Assembly (NCBI RefSeq): GCF_964355755.1
Contig: NC_092675.1
Location: forward strand, 10,927,312 to 10,991,311
Reading direction: 5' to 3'
Source: Antedon mediterranea
Lineage: Eukaryota; Echinodermata; Crinoidea; Comatulida; Antedonidae
Length of the DNA stretch: 64,000 bases
Shown: positions 1 to 12,500 of the stretch, in pieces
Numbering within the stretch: position 1 is the first letter of the stretch
Layout: every line of letters begins with the position of its first letter
Notes under the pieces: generated by a model
The model's database searches: none
The model's input: the letters and a program-made list of their open reading frames with translations, nothing else
What the model was told of the DNA's origin: nothing
Position numbers and translations under genes: made by a program

Positions 1-808
1 ATCGTCAATAAATATTAAATTATCTAACTCAACTTAATTAGTAGGCCTAATGGTTTTCAATTGTTTCTTAGAGCCAATTCCTACCCTACCCACCAAAGTT
101 GTTCTGCGTTTAGGGCATGTGATGTACCGTAGGCCTATCCTCTACTGGTTTTACAACGCTACTCATGCCAGTGAGGGAAGGGTGATGATGTGGGTGGTTT
201 AACTGCAATAATAAAGATTTATACATAATATACGGCGAGTGAAAATGCTAGCTCTTTATCCGTTTAAAAAAAATTTATATCCAACCTCTGCAGCACAGGT
301 TGAAAAAAAAAATGGATCGAATTTCTGTTATGAGTATACAGTACTTGCCTTTACGACGCCTGAGGGAATAGACACTTGTGGAACAGAGATTGGAATGTTC
401 CATTCATCGCAAATCAATACATTTGTATAAATGTATATTAAATCTATCAAAATAGTATTTTTTAAAGAAAATCGGCCTGTCTTCAACATTATGATGCTGT
501 ACTCGAGCTGTTCAACCGGTTTTCAGCCATTAAAAACAATTATCGTAGGAGGAGATAGGAAAATGCGAAGCATCCTCGTATTATCGTCTGCGGGTATTTT
601 TCAAGACGGACATCCATTAGACAGTGTATACCACGATCGAAAAACACCCCTATTTGGGGAAAATCGTTGAACCTAAATTCGTTTTAATCGTCAATAACTA
701 ATTATCGAACTCAATTTAATTAGTAAACAGGGTTACATCAGGCGGTTAAAATCAGTACCGAAAGTACGAACCAATTTTATATACCATCGAGTAAACATTC
801 TAGAAATA
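1..808. repeat. Left copy of a ~0.8 kb interspersed repeat, inverted relative to 60153-60960
   Basis: The reverse complement of 60153-60960 aligns along this segment with scattered differences. Inside the copy, the segment around 640-730 resembles the first ~40 bases (CGTCAATAA followed by a TTAATTAGTA run), so the unit has direct-repeat-like ends. Short reading frames at 239-430 and 431-670 are not recognisable as any protein and are not conserved in frame with the partner copy. The copy probably continues left of base 1. Family unknown. Confidence 0.7.
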
Positions 809-1547
809 ACGCGCGATTTACCGAATTTTGCCCTTACGTAAATTTATATATAGATATTTGGAATTGATATTCCTAATATGGAAGATTGTTCCCGCCATGA
901 AATGTTTGTTGAAATAGCCCAGGAAATGACGACAGAAGCTTAAAGAAGAAAAAATTGCAGCTGGAGGTGTGCGTTGAGGTAAGTTACAGGATTTGTTTGT
1001 TTGGTTTCATAGGGAATCCGGCACTTTTCTCATCAGCACAAAACCTTTATAAAAACTTGTGTTTGGTTATTAGATTATTAATCTATCTTTTCTGAAAGTT
1101 TAAGCTTGGTTTAGCTTGTGGGACGGATTCAATATCCATTCAAAGCTGGGGATATATTCTAAGCAGACTCCATCTTGGATTTGTATGTTTACAGTAGTAC
1201 AGGCCGTGTGGTTGAGTAATTTCAATCCTTCAAAAATCACGATATGTAATCAGTTTTTGAAGATATGTTATTAGTATTTGGTGCTAGTTTGGTAAATATT
1301 GCAGTGTAATTGTAGATTATTAGGTTGTAAAAAATTGTACCCAGTGCTATTTGTAGGGATAGAGAGGGCTGCAGGGTTTAGTGGCATATCGCTGACTTAC
1401 TCTAATCAATGTGACGAACTAGTATGCTTAACATTTTTAATTTTATATCAACTGAATTATGAATATATATTGGATATAAAGGCCCACACCTAAACCTTGT
1501 TATTTAAATTTATTTTTGCCAAAAAAAAAGACTATGGAATACATTGT

Positions 1548-3026
1548 CAGGGCTGCAAATTAAGGGGTATTTGGTCGCATTTGCGACCTAATTTTTCTGT
1601 TTGCGACTAAAGAAACAGAATAGGTCGCGCATAGCGCGACAAGATCGTCTTCTTGTGCGAGTTGTTTCAAATTGAAGTCAGGTGTGTTTTCCCTATTTCA
1701 AACACTGTGTAATTTAATCTCTCTACTACGGAAGGCTCAGGAGTTTCCACTAGTCACCGCCGCCGCAAAGGAGTCAGGTTCATTCAAGCGTACAAAGCCC
1801 CTAAACATTTTACACTCGTTGTGATTGGAAGTTCGTCCATTTATTGCATGCTGCCTTACCCAATCACACAAAAGGACACCAAACATACAGCACAGTGTGA
1901 CGCGCGGACGACACAAACCTCGTGGAAAATCACCTCCGTTTTAAAGAAGGAATATAAAAACAATTGTACCGCCGTACACAGAAGTTAGCCAGGGCGGGCG
2001 GGCGCGGTAGATACAAAGGATTGTCGCCGCGCAGTCATCAGCATTTTTTAGGCAGTATAAATGGTTATATCATGATTACTAAATAATGTAATTAATGACG
2101 TTTTTCCCCTCCAAATTCTGGTCGGGTCTTTTGTCGTAATAATAATTTACAAAGGCATGTTAAATCTTAACATGGAATATATATTTATTTTGCATATATT
2201 TTGTTGGTGTCCTAGCCAATGTGTTGTTTTTATAATTCGCTAAACCAAGGTAGGATTGAATCACGTAGGCCGCCGAAACTCTCTCTGCGTGAGCTGAGGG
2301 CCTCGGGCCCGATTTCGTCTCGTCGGCGGATGTCCTGCCAAATTAGGACAACCGATGTGTAGGGCGGCTACAAAAATTAATGTCTAGGATTTTAATTAGC
2401 CAACAATACATGTTTGTTTCCATTGTTTATGCTCCTAACTAAAGGCGATGACATTGGTGTTTACAAATTACTAACCTTACGAACCACCCTACGATCGACG
2501 CGTAGATATTATCATAAAATCGTAGGCATGGCAACGAACAATACTTTGGAAATTACAGGATATGTTTAGCGAACAATGACCTACGATCTATTTACGCGTA
2601 GGCTACGAAAGGTTACACGTATATACAAAGCAGTAATTTCTTTCTGTACCGTAAAAATATAAGTGGCGCATCAGGACCAGTGCCTAAATGTGCATAACCC
2701 AAATTAATTGAATTCTTCAGTGCTGAATTTTTATGTGCTCAGAAATCGATTGAAACAACCTATAATTACTCAAAAATCCCCCCCCCCCCCCAAGCGAGGC
2801 CATTGGCGGCCCCCTGACCCCCAGCCTAAGGTTGTACTGTATTTCATTTTTATACACCCCCACCCCCCCCCCCCCCCACCCCCTGCGCGGATGGGGTTTG
2901 AGGGAAGGGGGTTAGTTGTCGATGAAAAGGTGCTACCAAAAAATTGGTGGTGCTACCAAAACTTATTATGAGCCATCATAAAAATTTGATAGTGCTACCA
3001 AGTAAAAAAGTTAATTTGCAGCCCTG
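1548..3026. mobile_element. DNA transposon with CAGGGCTGCAAATTAA inverted ends
   Basis: The ends are inverted copies of CAGGGCTGCAAATTAA (1548 onward, and ending at 3026), flanked by the duplicated pentamer ATTGT (1543-1547 and 3027-3031). CAGGG ends are typical of hAT elements, although hAT normally gives 8 bp duplications, so the superfamily is uncertain. It is 1479 bp, with no intact transposase, a CpG-rich middle and poly-C runs near 2780 and 2860. It lies in the presumed UGCG intron after the last visible exon. The rest of 809-3542 shows no gene. Confidence 0.75.
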
Positions 3027-3542
3027 ATTGTGGCTGTTGGAAGTTTGTAATTATGTAATGACAATAATGTAGCCTAGGACTGTAGGTAGGAGGAGGTAAT
3101 TATTACGTAGTAAGATTATTTTTATTGTAACATACTTTAGTGATGGTGAAAAAAATTGATGACTGAAGTTGACAATAAAATTATTTAAATATGAAAAGCT
3201 CATTCTTGGTGCTTTTTTCTTTCAGGTTTCTAACCAACTTGTGATTCATCTTGTGCTGCAAAACATCGATCCTATTATGATACTTGTAAATTGATGATAT
3301 CTTTGTGTTTCATTTTGATGTACCTATGTTAAACTGTATGCAATATATATACAGAATTGAGTGTATACTGTATATATACACAAAATAGGGAGCACACTAA
3401 CATTTGATTTTCTTCAGGTCATAATGGCATAATCTTTTTTATTGTGCACAATATTCTAACGTATGATGTGCACATGGTTTGTCGTGCGGATAACTAACTC
3501 GTCAAAGTGACAAGTTCAGATCTAGTTTTATTTGTTACTTAC

Positions 3543-6500
3543 CTTTTCAATGTTATTAAGCCCATGTAGAAGTCTTCTGCTATATACTTAGACAGCCCTT
3601 CTAGTCCACCATTGTCATCAATAATTGACTTGCGTATCAAATTTGACATTCCTGTTACGCAATTCGTTCGAATAGCGCACATGGTTAAATACATACGTGC
3701 ATGCCAACCACCGAAAAATACCTGTTAAATATGATTATGAGAATTATGATTTATATTTAATACATTTGAGATCTTATTAGGAATTATAACATAAAAACAT
3801 TTTCCCTCAGCTCTACAGGGAAGTGTAGTCCCTCAAGAAAAAGCTTGGGGGGAATCTCAATTTGTCAATATCATTGTGGCAGAGTTTGAGAGTCCGATAA
3901 AATTTGTGCGGCCTGCAAGAGATACATATTAAGAAATAGTATTTTGTAGATTGTGAATTTGACCTTATAAAAACGGTCCATATTATCCCACACTCTTAAG
4001 TGTAATATTTCATATAAATTTAAATGAGCATGATATTGACAAACATTTTAAAAATTGGTTCATAATATTATCAGCAAGCAATACATTAGTTCAACAGTAT
4101 CCATCACTAGTTTGCGTTTCCAGTTCGCCCTCGATTGCCATTTGAAAATACTATTCAAAGTGCATGTTTCTACGCCTTGTACATGGATAGATTATCCCAC
4201 AGTACTAGGCATACTATATTCATTTTAAAATTAAGCGGTCAGTTGGTAAACCTACCTAGGCCCAGGAGGAACGTTTTCACATTACTTTAGTTACACACAA
4301 CAGTATCTAAAATGATTAAATATTTACCTTTTCAAGTGTACATGAGAAGCCCTTGCGATCACAAGTAAATGGAAGTTGATGGACAATACCCACACCTGGG
4401 GTCATGTGCATAACCATGTCAAGTAAAGTATCTTTGGTTGCTACAAAAGACAAGCATACACATAATTAATATCATATCATCAATAAAACAGTTTACAAAT
4501 ATTTTATCAAAAAATGTTGAATTGTCATATGAGGTTCAATTTTGTAACAACCACTGAGCTAGCGCGAAACTATTATATAGCCTACTGTTATTAAGGAAAG
4601 GACATTTCATAGCGCGCTAGCAAACAGCACGATCGTAGTCTACTTTTTCCGCCGGTAAACATACGTGATAAGAAACATTTTTTGCGTTCATTACGAACCT
4701 CATGGAGAAGTCCCCAATGAAATAAAACTAGGCCTCCTCATCAGTAAGACAATCTAGTTGGCCGGAAATAAGACTTCATAAAATCATAGCGCGCTAGCAA
4801 AAAGCAAAACGATTGTAGCCTTCATTGAATGTATAAATGAATTGCGCCTAGCAAATCAATCGCGCCTTTGTCATTTGATGATGTGCGTACGTTACCGATA
4901 AAAGGGTAAATCCCACCGATCCATAGAGAGTCGATTAATTCAATGTGATGTTGAAAATATCATTGATATTTATTTTTTAATATAACATTAAAAAATCAAT
5001 CATTGTTTTAACTGAAAACTTTATTTACAATATACAAGTTACTGCATTTTAGACAATTCAGACAACAGCCAATACTGGAGATCGAAAGAGAGACATGGCA
5101 GTAACGAAACATGTGTTTACACGTCTTACGACGGCGGCTGGTAAAAGCGCATCTCAGTTGTTATAACACTTTGTTACGCAGTCTTTTGTGTCTTGGCTTG
5201 TAATATCGTCTAGTGGTAATGTCACGTGTCTCGTATGAATTAGGCTCTTTATGCATGCCACGCCTAAGTTCTAGAAAGTACCTGCCTGTTATTAATCTAT
5301 TTTTAGATTGGTTGTGGTTGATATTTTAAGCGTCACGGATAAGGTTTTAAGCGTCACGGCTGACCGTAAAGCGTTACGGTAGAGAACCCAAGCGTCACGG
5401 TACCGTGACGCTTCAAAGGCCTGGGGAGAACACTGCATATTATGTATGTACAATTCATTTCAATTGTTGTTGTAAAACGTTCACGCTTTGCTGGTCGAGG
5501 TCATAACTCGATCGCTCGATAAACTCTCCAGAAAAACACGAGCGGGAATGTCGAAAGTCCTCTGACCAGTACTGTACCACGTATATAACTCAAATAGGAA
5601 ATGGATCCATTTAAGGATGAAAAGAATAGAGTAAACTCTACTCTAGTGCCTGTAAACAGAAATGTTAACATGGATTATTTAAGAAGATGATAATAATAAA
5701 AACAATAATAGGTTTTTGATGATGACCTACCATTAATACCACTATCACTAATGAGTATCAGGTTATATTTGGCTGCTTTGTAGCCAGACATCAAGTTGTT
5801 CAACTTAGGGTTTGCACCTATCCTAGTATTTCTACCTGCAAAGATAAAAACATAACAGGCATAAAATCTACATAAATCTAAAATAATTATATATTTTTAT
5901 TCTTGACAGAAAGAAAATGTGTAATTAGGATTCTACCACCATCCACTGCAGTATACAGTAGTAAAAGCTTTACCGTTACATACTTTTTTGCAAGCTTTTG
6001 TTATTTTAATTTAATTTTCTTGTTAATTTTCAAACAAGGGATGTCAATCAAAAAGATGTTAAACAAGGGATGTCAAACAAGAGACCTCAAAATAACAAGC
6101 AATGAATAAATTACAAAATGCGAATGTACATTTTTGGGATATAGACACATTTCGACCTACAAATAAAAAATACACAGGACTTAATGTATAGCAAAGAATT
6201 AAATTACAAAATTATTATCATTAAATAAATTCGTAATTCTTCAATGTACACGATTTAGACTTGGCCAGAGTTGATTATATAACATAATTTTCTCTTAAGA
6301 TTATATTTTCCAGGAAAAAAATTAAATTTATTAGGGAATTTGAAGCAAGCAATATCTTATACTAGTATTGTATGATGGTACAGAAAGTGAAAGGTTACCA
6401 ACATGGCATTTGTTGTTTTACATAAATTGCTTTCAGTCAATTTTTTTGCCAATGGAAACTGGTTTTTAAAAATAGTTATACATAGCTGGTCCTACAATAG

Positions 6501-9500
6501 TAAACAAATTAAAGACGCTTAAAGTTTGAGTAAACCTAGATATAATATGTTGCACATGCAAGTGAAATCGGACATACAGTAGGTCGCATGTGTAGATTTG
6601 TAGAGACAGCCAAAAACAATAAAAGGCTGAAAAATTACTTCTTTTTTTTATTTTTACAGAAAATGATAGCTAAAACAGTATTTATTTACATTACGGTACC
6701 TTGATGTTTTTCTATTTTACAAATAAATTTAAAAAAATTAACATTTTTTCTGGTATGGTTAAAAAGAGGGTGTAAATTATGTATGATTTTCATAAAACTT
6801 AATGTTTTATGCCTAAATTGAAAGTGTTCAGAGGGTTGTTTTTAATGAAAATTATTTATAATAATAGAATAGTTAATTAACGAAGGTGCGAAGTTTCATT
6901 GAAATAAAACAATCAGAATACCCTTTTGCTAAGGCGTAAACTTAAACAGTCTGTTTATTTTTTTGTATTTCTCATTTTCTGTTACTTAACTTTAAAAGAA
7001 TATTTCTCAAAACACTGTTTGTAACAGCCAAAACTTTTGGATTGAGATATCTCTGGATGGAAGTAGACTTTTTTCAGCATTTTAAATCTTGGATTATGTA
7101 GTTTCAGTATTTGTGAAAATCTCTAATTTAAAAATTCCGACTTATGTCTGATTTCTCTTGCATATGCCACATTCTGTAGGTAGGATTATGTTTCAATTCT
7201 ACTAAATTAAAGCAAGACAAAAAATACTGAATGTGAACACCAATGAAGAAGAGTATTATAATGTAAATTAAGAAAGCAGATTACCCAGCACCAAAAACAA
7301 AATGATGTACTGTATTGTGTAAAAAAAACAACATTTTTTTAAAAAAAGGAAAAAGCTGTACAAGGGTTACAAATAGAGATTATACTATACTATACAGTGA
7401 CTTGAACACGCAAGTGTACATGATGTTAACACCGTTTAAACTAATTTTACCTTCTTCAGTGCGATTATTAGTATCCCAAGATTCTGATATAAAAATAATA
7501 AAACATAATATTTTTATTTTCAATAATCATTCTCCAACATTCTTACAATAACATTATTCTATCAAATTGCAAATCAACTATTTCATCAGTTTCACTCTGT
7601 TTAAATTATCTATACCAATACCAATATTTTTTTTGGAATGAGATATGGCTGACCAAGTGACTGAAACTAGCCGAAACAGTGAGACAACATTGGACATTAA
7701 TACGTCCAAATAGTTATCGTCTTTTTGGCAACGTAGGCCTACCGATCTGGCAGACACCACCTGACGAAATCAAGAGCAGCAGGCATATATTTGCTAAACC
7801 GGACCCCTAAATAGAATTGCAGAAATAATTTGTTTATGCCTTCTGTTTATGTTCAGCACCAATGACCAGTACTGTATTATGCTTATTTAAATGCAATTCA
7901 ACCATCACAAATACTATACTATTAAAACAATGCATGAATGGCAAAAGAAATGGCCAAAAGAAGTTGCCTGCTGGGGTAGCACTAACATTTCATTTTGTTT
8001 AGCCATTTGGCGAAAGTCAAAATGTTTTCTTTAGTCAAATCAGTTTATCTATAGCCAAAATGGCTAAAGTCAAATTTTTTTATTTAGCCAAATGACTCGG
8101 TTTTAGCCAAAAATTTAAAATTGTTGAAATTTAATGGTAAAAACATTTTAGTCAATTTATCAACATGTCTATACACTGTTCCCTGAACGTTTTTGTAAGG
8201 CATTGAGATGGAGAACCATGCCTAAATCACTGTATGATTAGAAAAAAAATGTTTGTATTTGTTTTATATGATCAAAACAATTGTTCAAATTGTTTTTAAT
8301 CATACAGCATTCATACAGTTATCAATTATCAAGAAACATTTTACAGCTTTCTGAAATCCCCTGAACGCTATGTTACTTTTGTTTTTTTTACGCTTGGCTG
8401 GTCATGTTTGTGTGATGGCTTCCATCGCGTACCAGGTGAAAATCGTGTCCTAGACTTCACGGTCACTCAGCGTCACCGCCGCGCAGCAGGTTAATGTTTT
8501 TAAATTGGGTATGCTCAAGAGGTGCGAAAGTGCAGTACCGCCGGCCTAGGCCTACAAAATTATGTACGACGGTATGTCGTATGCTAAAAATATTGAGGAA
8601 AATTCCCTCGTATCGTTGTTGAACCTAAGATAATATAGGCCAAAGCACAGAGTACACGTTTTTCCATCCCTCAAGGCTACGCCGAAGCATTTCTGTCAGG
8701 GCGAGAAATTTATACCATCCCGATTATTTATTTACACAACAACACAGAAGCCGGCGGCCGGCCCCGCTCAGCTGTAAAAATGCATGTGTGTGTTTAGCTA
8801 AATCTCCGTTAGACTCTACCATTTCCCGCATGTTGTTTTGTTTACTCTGACGCACGAGGGAAGTTTATTACGGGTAAAATATGAAACTACATTAAATTGG
8901 AAGAGTCTAAAATGCATAACGCATAAATTGTTGATTTCGATAAGATTAAGACGTCATTCATCGAAGATACTATAATGTTTCTTTTTAATCGGAAAAGTAC
9001 ACCCCTATCGAAAAATAGACAATCCCGGTAATTAGTCGGCTATATCGTAGTTGTCGTTTGTGCAGCGCACAACACATGATAGTTTGGGTAGACTTCATCA
9101 TCCATGTGTCGTGTAACGTCTGTCTCTCTATGCAGTCTACCTCGTGCTATCTCCATCATATTGAAATAACAAAGAGACGCCTGGTACAACGAAACAAGTT
9201 GACGAAAAATGGAGCTTGAAGTAAACAACGTGATAACGAACAAAAAAAATCCTTGGAGATCGACAAATGGACCTTTTAGTTGGACTTTATGCTTTCGCCA
9301 AAATGATTATTTGATTATCTATTTTATCATATGACATAGCCAAAATGGCTAAAGTAGCCGTTTTATCTTTCGCCAATCTGGAAACGTTTTCGCCCATGGC
9401 GACTTGGCGATCGGCCAGTGCGAGCCCAGGTTGCCATTATGCCAGAATGGCTAGCATCTTAATCACTGCTAATCAGGTTTAGGGACGAGTAATTACTATT

Positions 9501-12500
9501 TCTAAAAGTTTTATGAAATTTAAAAAAAACAAAAATATCATCTAGGAAAATTATTATTATGTCACATAACCATCATACTACAAATTTTGCCATCTATGTT
9601 AATATAATAGTTGACATACACAAGCCTTGATTCTCTATTATACTGAGTGGAGGACATAAGTTACACACTAGTTCTGTAACCATTTTAATACTTTAAATTC
9701 AGTGCAAACAGCAAGGGGATTCCCTCAGTACAGTTAATTCTACAGAAAAAAGACCTTGATCAAATAGAGTTTATTATAGAAATTCAATTTGAAAGAAAAT
9801 TGGAATACTTATTGTAAAAATCTGAATACAACAAAAATAACAATAGAAGTAAAGTAGAGTTTACTAACAGCACTAAAGAAAGGGCCCTGGACATAGTATT
9901 GGATGGACAACCTTAAAAGAATCTGATTGTACTGGAAAAGTAAAAAATTGTTATGCTAAACATTGCTATGTTATTCAGTTACTGTATGTGAATATTAAGA
10001 ACAAATACGACACTTTGATTGATTGATAATCAATATTTATGTAAAAATTTAATAGCAACTTTTTTTTTTATTTGACTGTGTTCCTAAACAAAATATGACT
10101 GTTTGATATTTTGCCTGCATGTTACCAAAAAAAAAAATGTCATTTTAAACAAACACTGTATTTTTCTGATGAAATTGCTTACAGTTACTGTACACCAACA
10201 CATTTTGGACAAGACGCTCATCTTTTTCCACATTTTCTGATTATAAAGATTTCAAACAAAAAAATGTATTTTAATTTTATTTATCACAAGAATAAATTGA
10301 TGACGAATCTCAGATAAATCTGTTTTAAAATGGCTTTATTGTTTTTGCAAACTATTACTTTACTTTTATTACTTTTGTTCCGACAGAAAAATAAATACAC
10401 TGGAGGACTACATGTACTGTAAAGGTAGCTTTTTGTAAACCATTTATTTCCAAAGGAAATAGTGTGGTTGAGAAATTAATGTCTCTACCACACTTAATTT
10501 CCTTTGTAAAAATAAATGGTGTTTTAAAACTAACTTTACTATAGTGTTTATTTGCATTGTCATATGATTACACAACATGGCTGACTGGTTGAACATGTGT
10601 CTCTTGTTCTAATCTATTTTAAATAATTGAAAACAAATAATGATACAGTATAGTAATTCAAAATAAAGAGTTAATATGAATTAGTTGAATTACCTATAAA
10701 CAGTTGACTATCAACATCAGGATACCTCTCCATAAGGGGCTCTACAATCTTAACTGCTGGATCACCCTCATCTTGTAAACATATCAATATTTCATACTAA
10801 AAAAAGATAAAACATAATTTATACCTCTAAATGATCAAATAATCAATTAGAATATTACTATTAGAATATATTTCTTTTAACATATTTAATTTTGTAGATA
10901 TTACATGCCAAGCCAAGCGCCAAAATGCCAAGTGACCTTCCAAAAATAAGTTTCATAGTCCATATACTGTGTAACCTTTTCTTTAACACATTGTATAATG
11001 ATGAGTATTTTCAATTTACATTATGTATTATTATATATTGTGTATTTGTAACAGATTACTGTGCCAGTAACTTTAAGTGGAAACCAAATTCTGAATAATT
11101 GTCCACAACCCAAACTGTACAGTATAGTAAACAATTAATGAATACAAATTCATTAGATCAGTGATATGGCTCCAGAAGTGATGATACTATTATTTAAGCT
11201 ATGCCACTGTTTTTTAATATTAGAGACAAATATTTAATAATAATTTTGAAAAATTTCTTTTTATTATCGGCATTTTGAAAATCATGATTTTGCTAGCTAA
11301 CCACATGTTCCTTTCATGTGGAAATAGTTGAAATAAAGGTCAACTGGTGATTCAGGCTTGCAAATAACTCTTCCTTTTCCTCTCTACTATAATACCAAGA
11401 AATGTCAAATAAATATTACTACAGTCCACACCGCTTAAGTCAAATCTAATGGAACTGCAGGTATAAATAGTTTGAGTTGTGCAAAAATTGACTTTAAATA
11501 GATTTTTTTTTAAATGCTGTAGCCTGGCCTACTCGGTAACCTTGCTACGGCTATGCCTATTAATGCAATACATCAAGATCACGATTACCATGATGCACAT
11601 TAAATTGACTAGGCTTACTACTACGGTTCATATTAGTAATCGGTATCCATTGTTATTGCCGACTGCCTAGCACAAAATTGGAACCCACAAAAAACACCAC
11701 TCATTGAGCTGATTGAGAGAACTGATATGACTCCACATTGTCACCTCTGTCTTTGTTTATTGAATTGCGTATGTTTAGTCAGCCTTTTTGCCGCCTTAGG
11801 CTGGAGAGCTACTGTACATAATTAATATTCATAAGACTTTTTAATTAGGTTGTGGAATTCCTAAACGCATTCAAAGATAGGTTGTTTTCTCTAAACATGT
11901 TTCTGCCGTTGGGAATAAATTGTAGATCGCACCTAAACAATGTGTGTATTTTCAACCTATAAAGAAGTCGACTTACAAATTTGACATACAAATAAAAATT
12001 ACACAATAAATGTATAGGAATGAAATAAATTCAAAAAAATTTGACCTTCACTATTTTTTTATGCAAGCTCGACTTTAAACACTTCATTCAAACTGGCACT
12101 ATTTGATTCTACATTTTGTAGGCATCTGGAAGGACACGTTACCACATTGTCAAAGTTATTTCCTACCCGGACATATGTAGAAATTTAATGCAGTCTTCGA
12201 TTGAAATGAATCATAGTTGATAAAACCCATACCTTATTATACTGTACTTTAAATGAATTTCACAATGTTTAAAATAAGAGCTGGAGAAGATCCCTTCAAT
12301 AGTGACTTAACTATTAAATGGAACAAGTATCACGCATGAAAAAATTGAAAAAATGTAATGCATATCAGCAGACACAAGACAATAATAAACAACTGAAAAG
12401 AACAAAATTATGTGTTATAGTATAAACACAGCGTTATAAAAAATGTGGCCTACAGGCGACAGTATGTGTTTGTGTGTTGATAACAGACTGGGCTGGCCTA

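Noticed and set aside
2708-2971. Frame rich in proline
   Set aside because: Product of poly-C runs within a DNA transposon.
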